From Gammaproteobacteria bacterium (lineage in GTDB: Bacteria > Pseudomonadota > Gammaproteobacteria > Steroidobacterales > Steroidobacteraceae), in contig JANYHD010000029.1 in assembly GCA_025359205.1 (NCBI GenBank), positions 62,001 to 126,000 on the forward strand: a stretch of DNA of 64,000 nt. Reading direction: 5' to 3'. Position numbers and translations under genes: made by a program. Under the pieces are notes generated by a model. The model saw nothing but the letters and a program-made list of their open reading frames with translations. It was not told the DNA's origin and did not search any database. Shown piece after piece: positions 63,325 to 64,000 of the stretch; position 1 is the first letter of the stretch, and each line of letters starts with the position of its first letter.

Positions 63325-63396
63325 GCAGCCACACGCGGACCGCAACAGGGCAGGTGCCCCGGTGTTCCCGCGGCCGAGGCGGGCTGCGCGCGGCGC

Positions 63397-63427
63397 TTGA
63401 CCTTTCAAATTAGTGGTATTATATTGG
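63397..63427 (+). promoter_or_regulatory. Promoter and probable NagR-type operator before the TonB receptor
   Basis: TTGACC (63397-63402) and TATATT (63420-63425) lie 17 bases apart, a good sigma-70 promoter. TGGTATTATATTGG (63414-63427) overlaps the -10 and matches the hexosaminidase site at 13 of 14 positions. A leader of about 110 bases follows. Confidence 0.6.
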
Positions 63428-63541
63428 CCCTTAACTGGTGTTGGACGGGGGAACGCGTCAACTGCACCGGTCATAAATTGGCTAACCGCAGCTTTTCGCG
63501 GAACAGCAATGGGATTGACGTACAGGACAGCTTGAGGAGTC

Positions 63542-64000
63542 ATGGCAATGAATCGGATCACTTTTGCGGTCAAATCAGCCCTCGGGCTCGCGATGCTGGC
63601 GCCCCCGGCGCTCGTTTTCGCGCAGACCACGCCGGCTGCGCAATCGAGCGGCCTCGAGGAAGTGGTAGTGACTGGTATTCGCCATTCGTTGCAGGAATCG
63701 CTGGCCGCGAAGCGCGCCGCGAACGAGGTGGTGGAGGTAGTCACTGCCGAAGACATCGGCAAGATGCCCGACAAGAACGTTGCCGACTCGCTCACGCGCG
63801 TGTCGGGCGTCACCACCAGTTCGGCCAGCGCCAATGAAGGCGGCTTCGACGAAAATGACCGCGTCAGCATGCGCGGCACCAATCCTAGCCTCACGCAGAC
63901 GCTGATCAACGGACATGGCGTTGCGGCTGGCGACTGGTTCGTGCTGAACCAGGTGCAGCAGGTCGGGCGCAGCGTCAGCTACACGCTGCTGCCGTCCGAG
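63542..64000 (+). CDS. TonB-dependent receptor, N-terminal part (cut by window edge)
   Basis: About 153 residues are visible. A signal peptide (AVKSALGLAMLAPPALVFA) is followed by LEEVVVTGIRHSLQESLAAK, then ANEVVEVVTAEDIGKMPDKN and VADSLTRVSGV, the TonB box region and plug of the Xanthomonas/Caulobacter subfamily (TIGR01782). It probably takes up chitooligosaccharides across the outer membrane for the regulon to its left. GAGGAG before the ATG supports the start. The barrel lies outside the window. Confidence 0.9.
   Translation, partial: MAMNRITFAVKSALGLAMLAPPALVFAQTTPAAQSSGLEEVVVTGIRHSLQESLAAKRAANEVVEVVTAEDIGKMPDKNVADSLTRVSGVTTSSASANEGGFDENDRVSMRGTNPSLTQTLINGHGVAAGDWFVLNQVQQVGRSVSYTLLPSE

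Overview
The window looks like chromosome from a GC-rich gammaproteobacterium. Housekeeping genes purL, tadA, mltF and a tRNA-Ser(CGA) occur together with a Xanthomonas/Caulobacter-type TonB-dependent receptor and an N-acetylglucosamine (GlcNAc) catabolic locus. A Steroidobacter- or Xanthomonas-like relative fits, but this is inference from gene content. No taxonomic search was possible.

Bases 1-14,950 are an accretion zone of mobile DNA. Five direct repeats (near 1546, 5653, 6608, 13673, 14898) each match the last codons of guaA (GMP synthase, ...TIEWE-stop), a known integration hotspot. They are flanked by arm-like repeats (CTATCGCC and CTGACGGTA motifs). Between them lie acidobacterium-like genes (a membrane spermidine-synthase-like protein, a TIGR03437 fragment, a winged-helix/TPR regulator), IS91 and alcohol-dehydrogenase remnants, two decayed IS6-family elements, a truncated P4-type integrase, a rhodanese, a PepSY protein, a lipid-desaturase cluster with a DUF3800 gene, an AbiE system whose toxin carries a WYL domain, and a second nucleotidyltransferase module.

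Bases 14,950-26,800 hold mostly small stress and detoxification units: a GST; LysR with a DsbA-like/MBL/NTF2 operon; an esterase; ohr-ohrR with three visible OhrR-type operators; an AAA/DUF4143 ATPase; a PhyH dioxygenase with divergent LysR; a MazF-type toxin-antitoxin pair; and a ureohydrolase.

Bases 27,000-35,100 carry a tight operon with planctomycete-type domains: a di-heme PSCyt1/DUF1549/DUF1553 protein, a Tat-exported DUF1501 protein, a membrane-anchored PSCyt1 cytochrome, a b561-type cytochrome and a Tat-exported beta-propeller. It looks like a periplasmic oxidoreductase system of unknown substrate and is the best candidate here for an undescribed system. It is followed by a DUF3445 heme N-demethylase-like protein, a DAO-type flavoenzyme, an M20 peptidase and an enolase-superfamily enzyme.

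Bases 39,800-51,400 hold tadA, mltF, tRNA-Ser with a duplicated 3' end, Phd/VapC, an ArsR/AHSA1 pair with a perfect palindrome over the start codon, a secreted beta-helix protein, a TagH-like FHA protein, a DUF1820 gene and purL.

Bases 51,400-64,000 are the GlcNAc/chitooligosaccharide regulon. One arm runs leftward (GntR repressor, SIS deaminase, nagA, probably an SGNH hydrolase). The other runs rightward (GH20 hexosaminidase, nagX, EIIA-HPr-EI fusion, EIICBB, then a TonB receptor cut by the window end). The motif TGGTATNNTNTTGG recurs in the three promoter regions and probably binds the GntR regulator. Oligosaccharides would enter by the receptor, be cut by the hexosaminidase, and GlcNAc would be phosphorylated on import, deacetylated by NagA and deaminated by the SIS enzyme.
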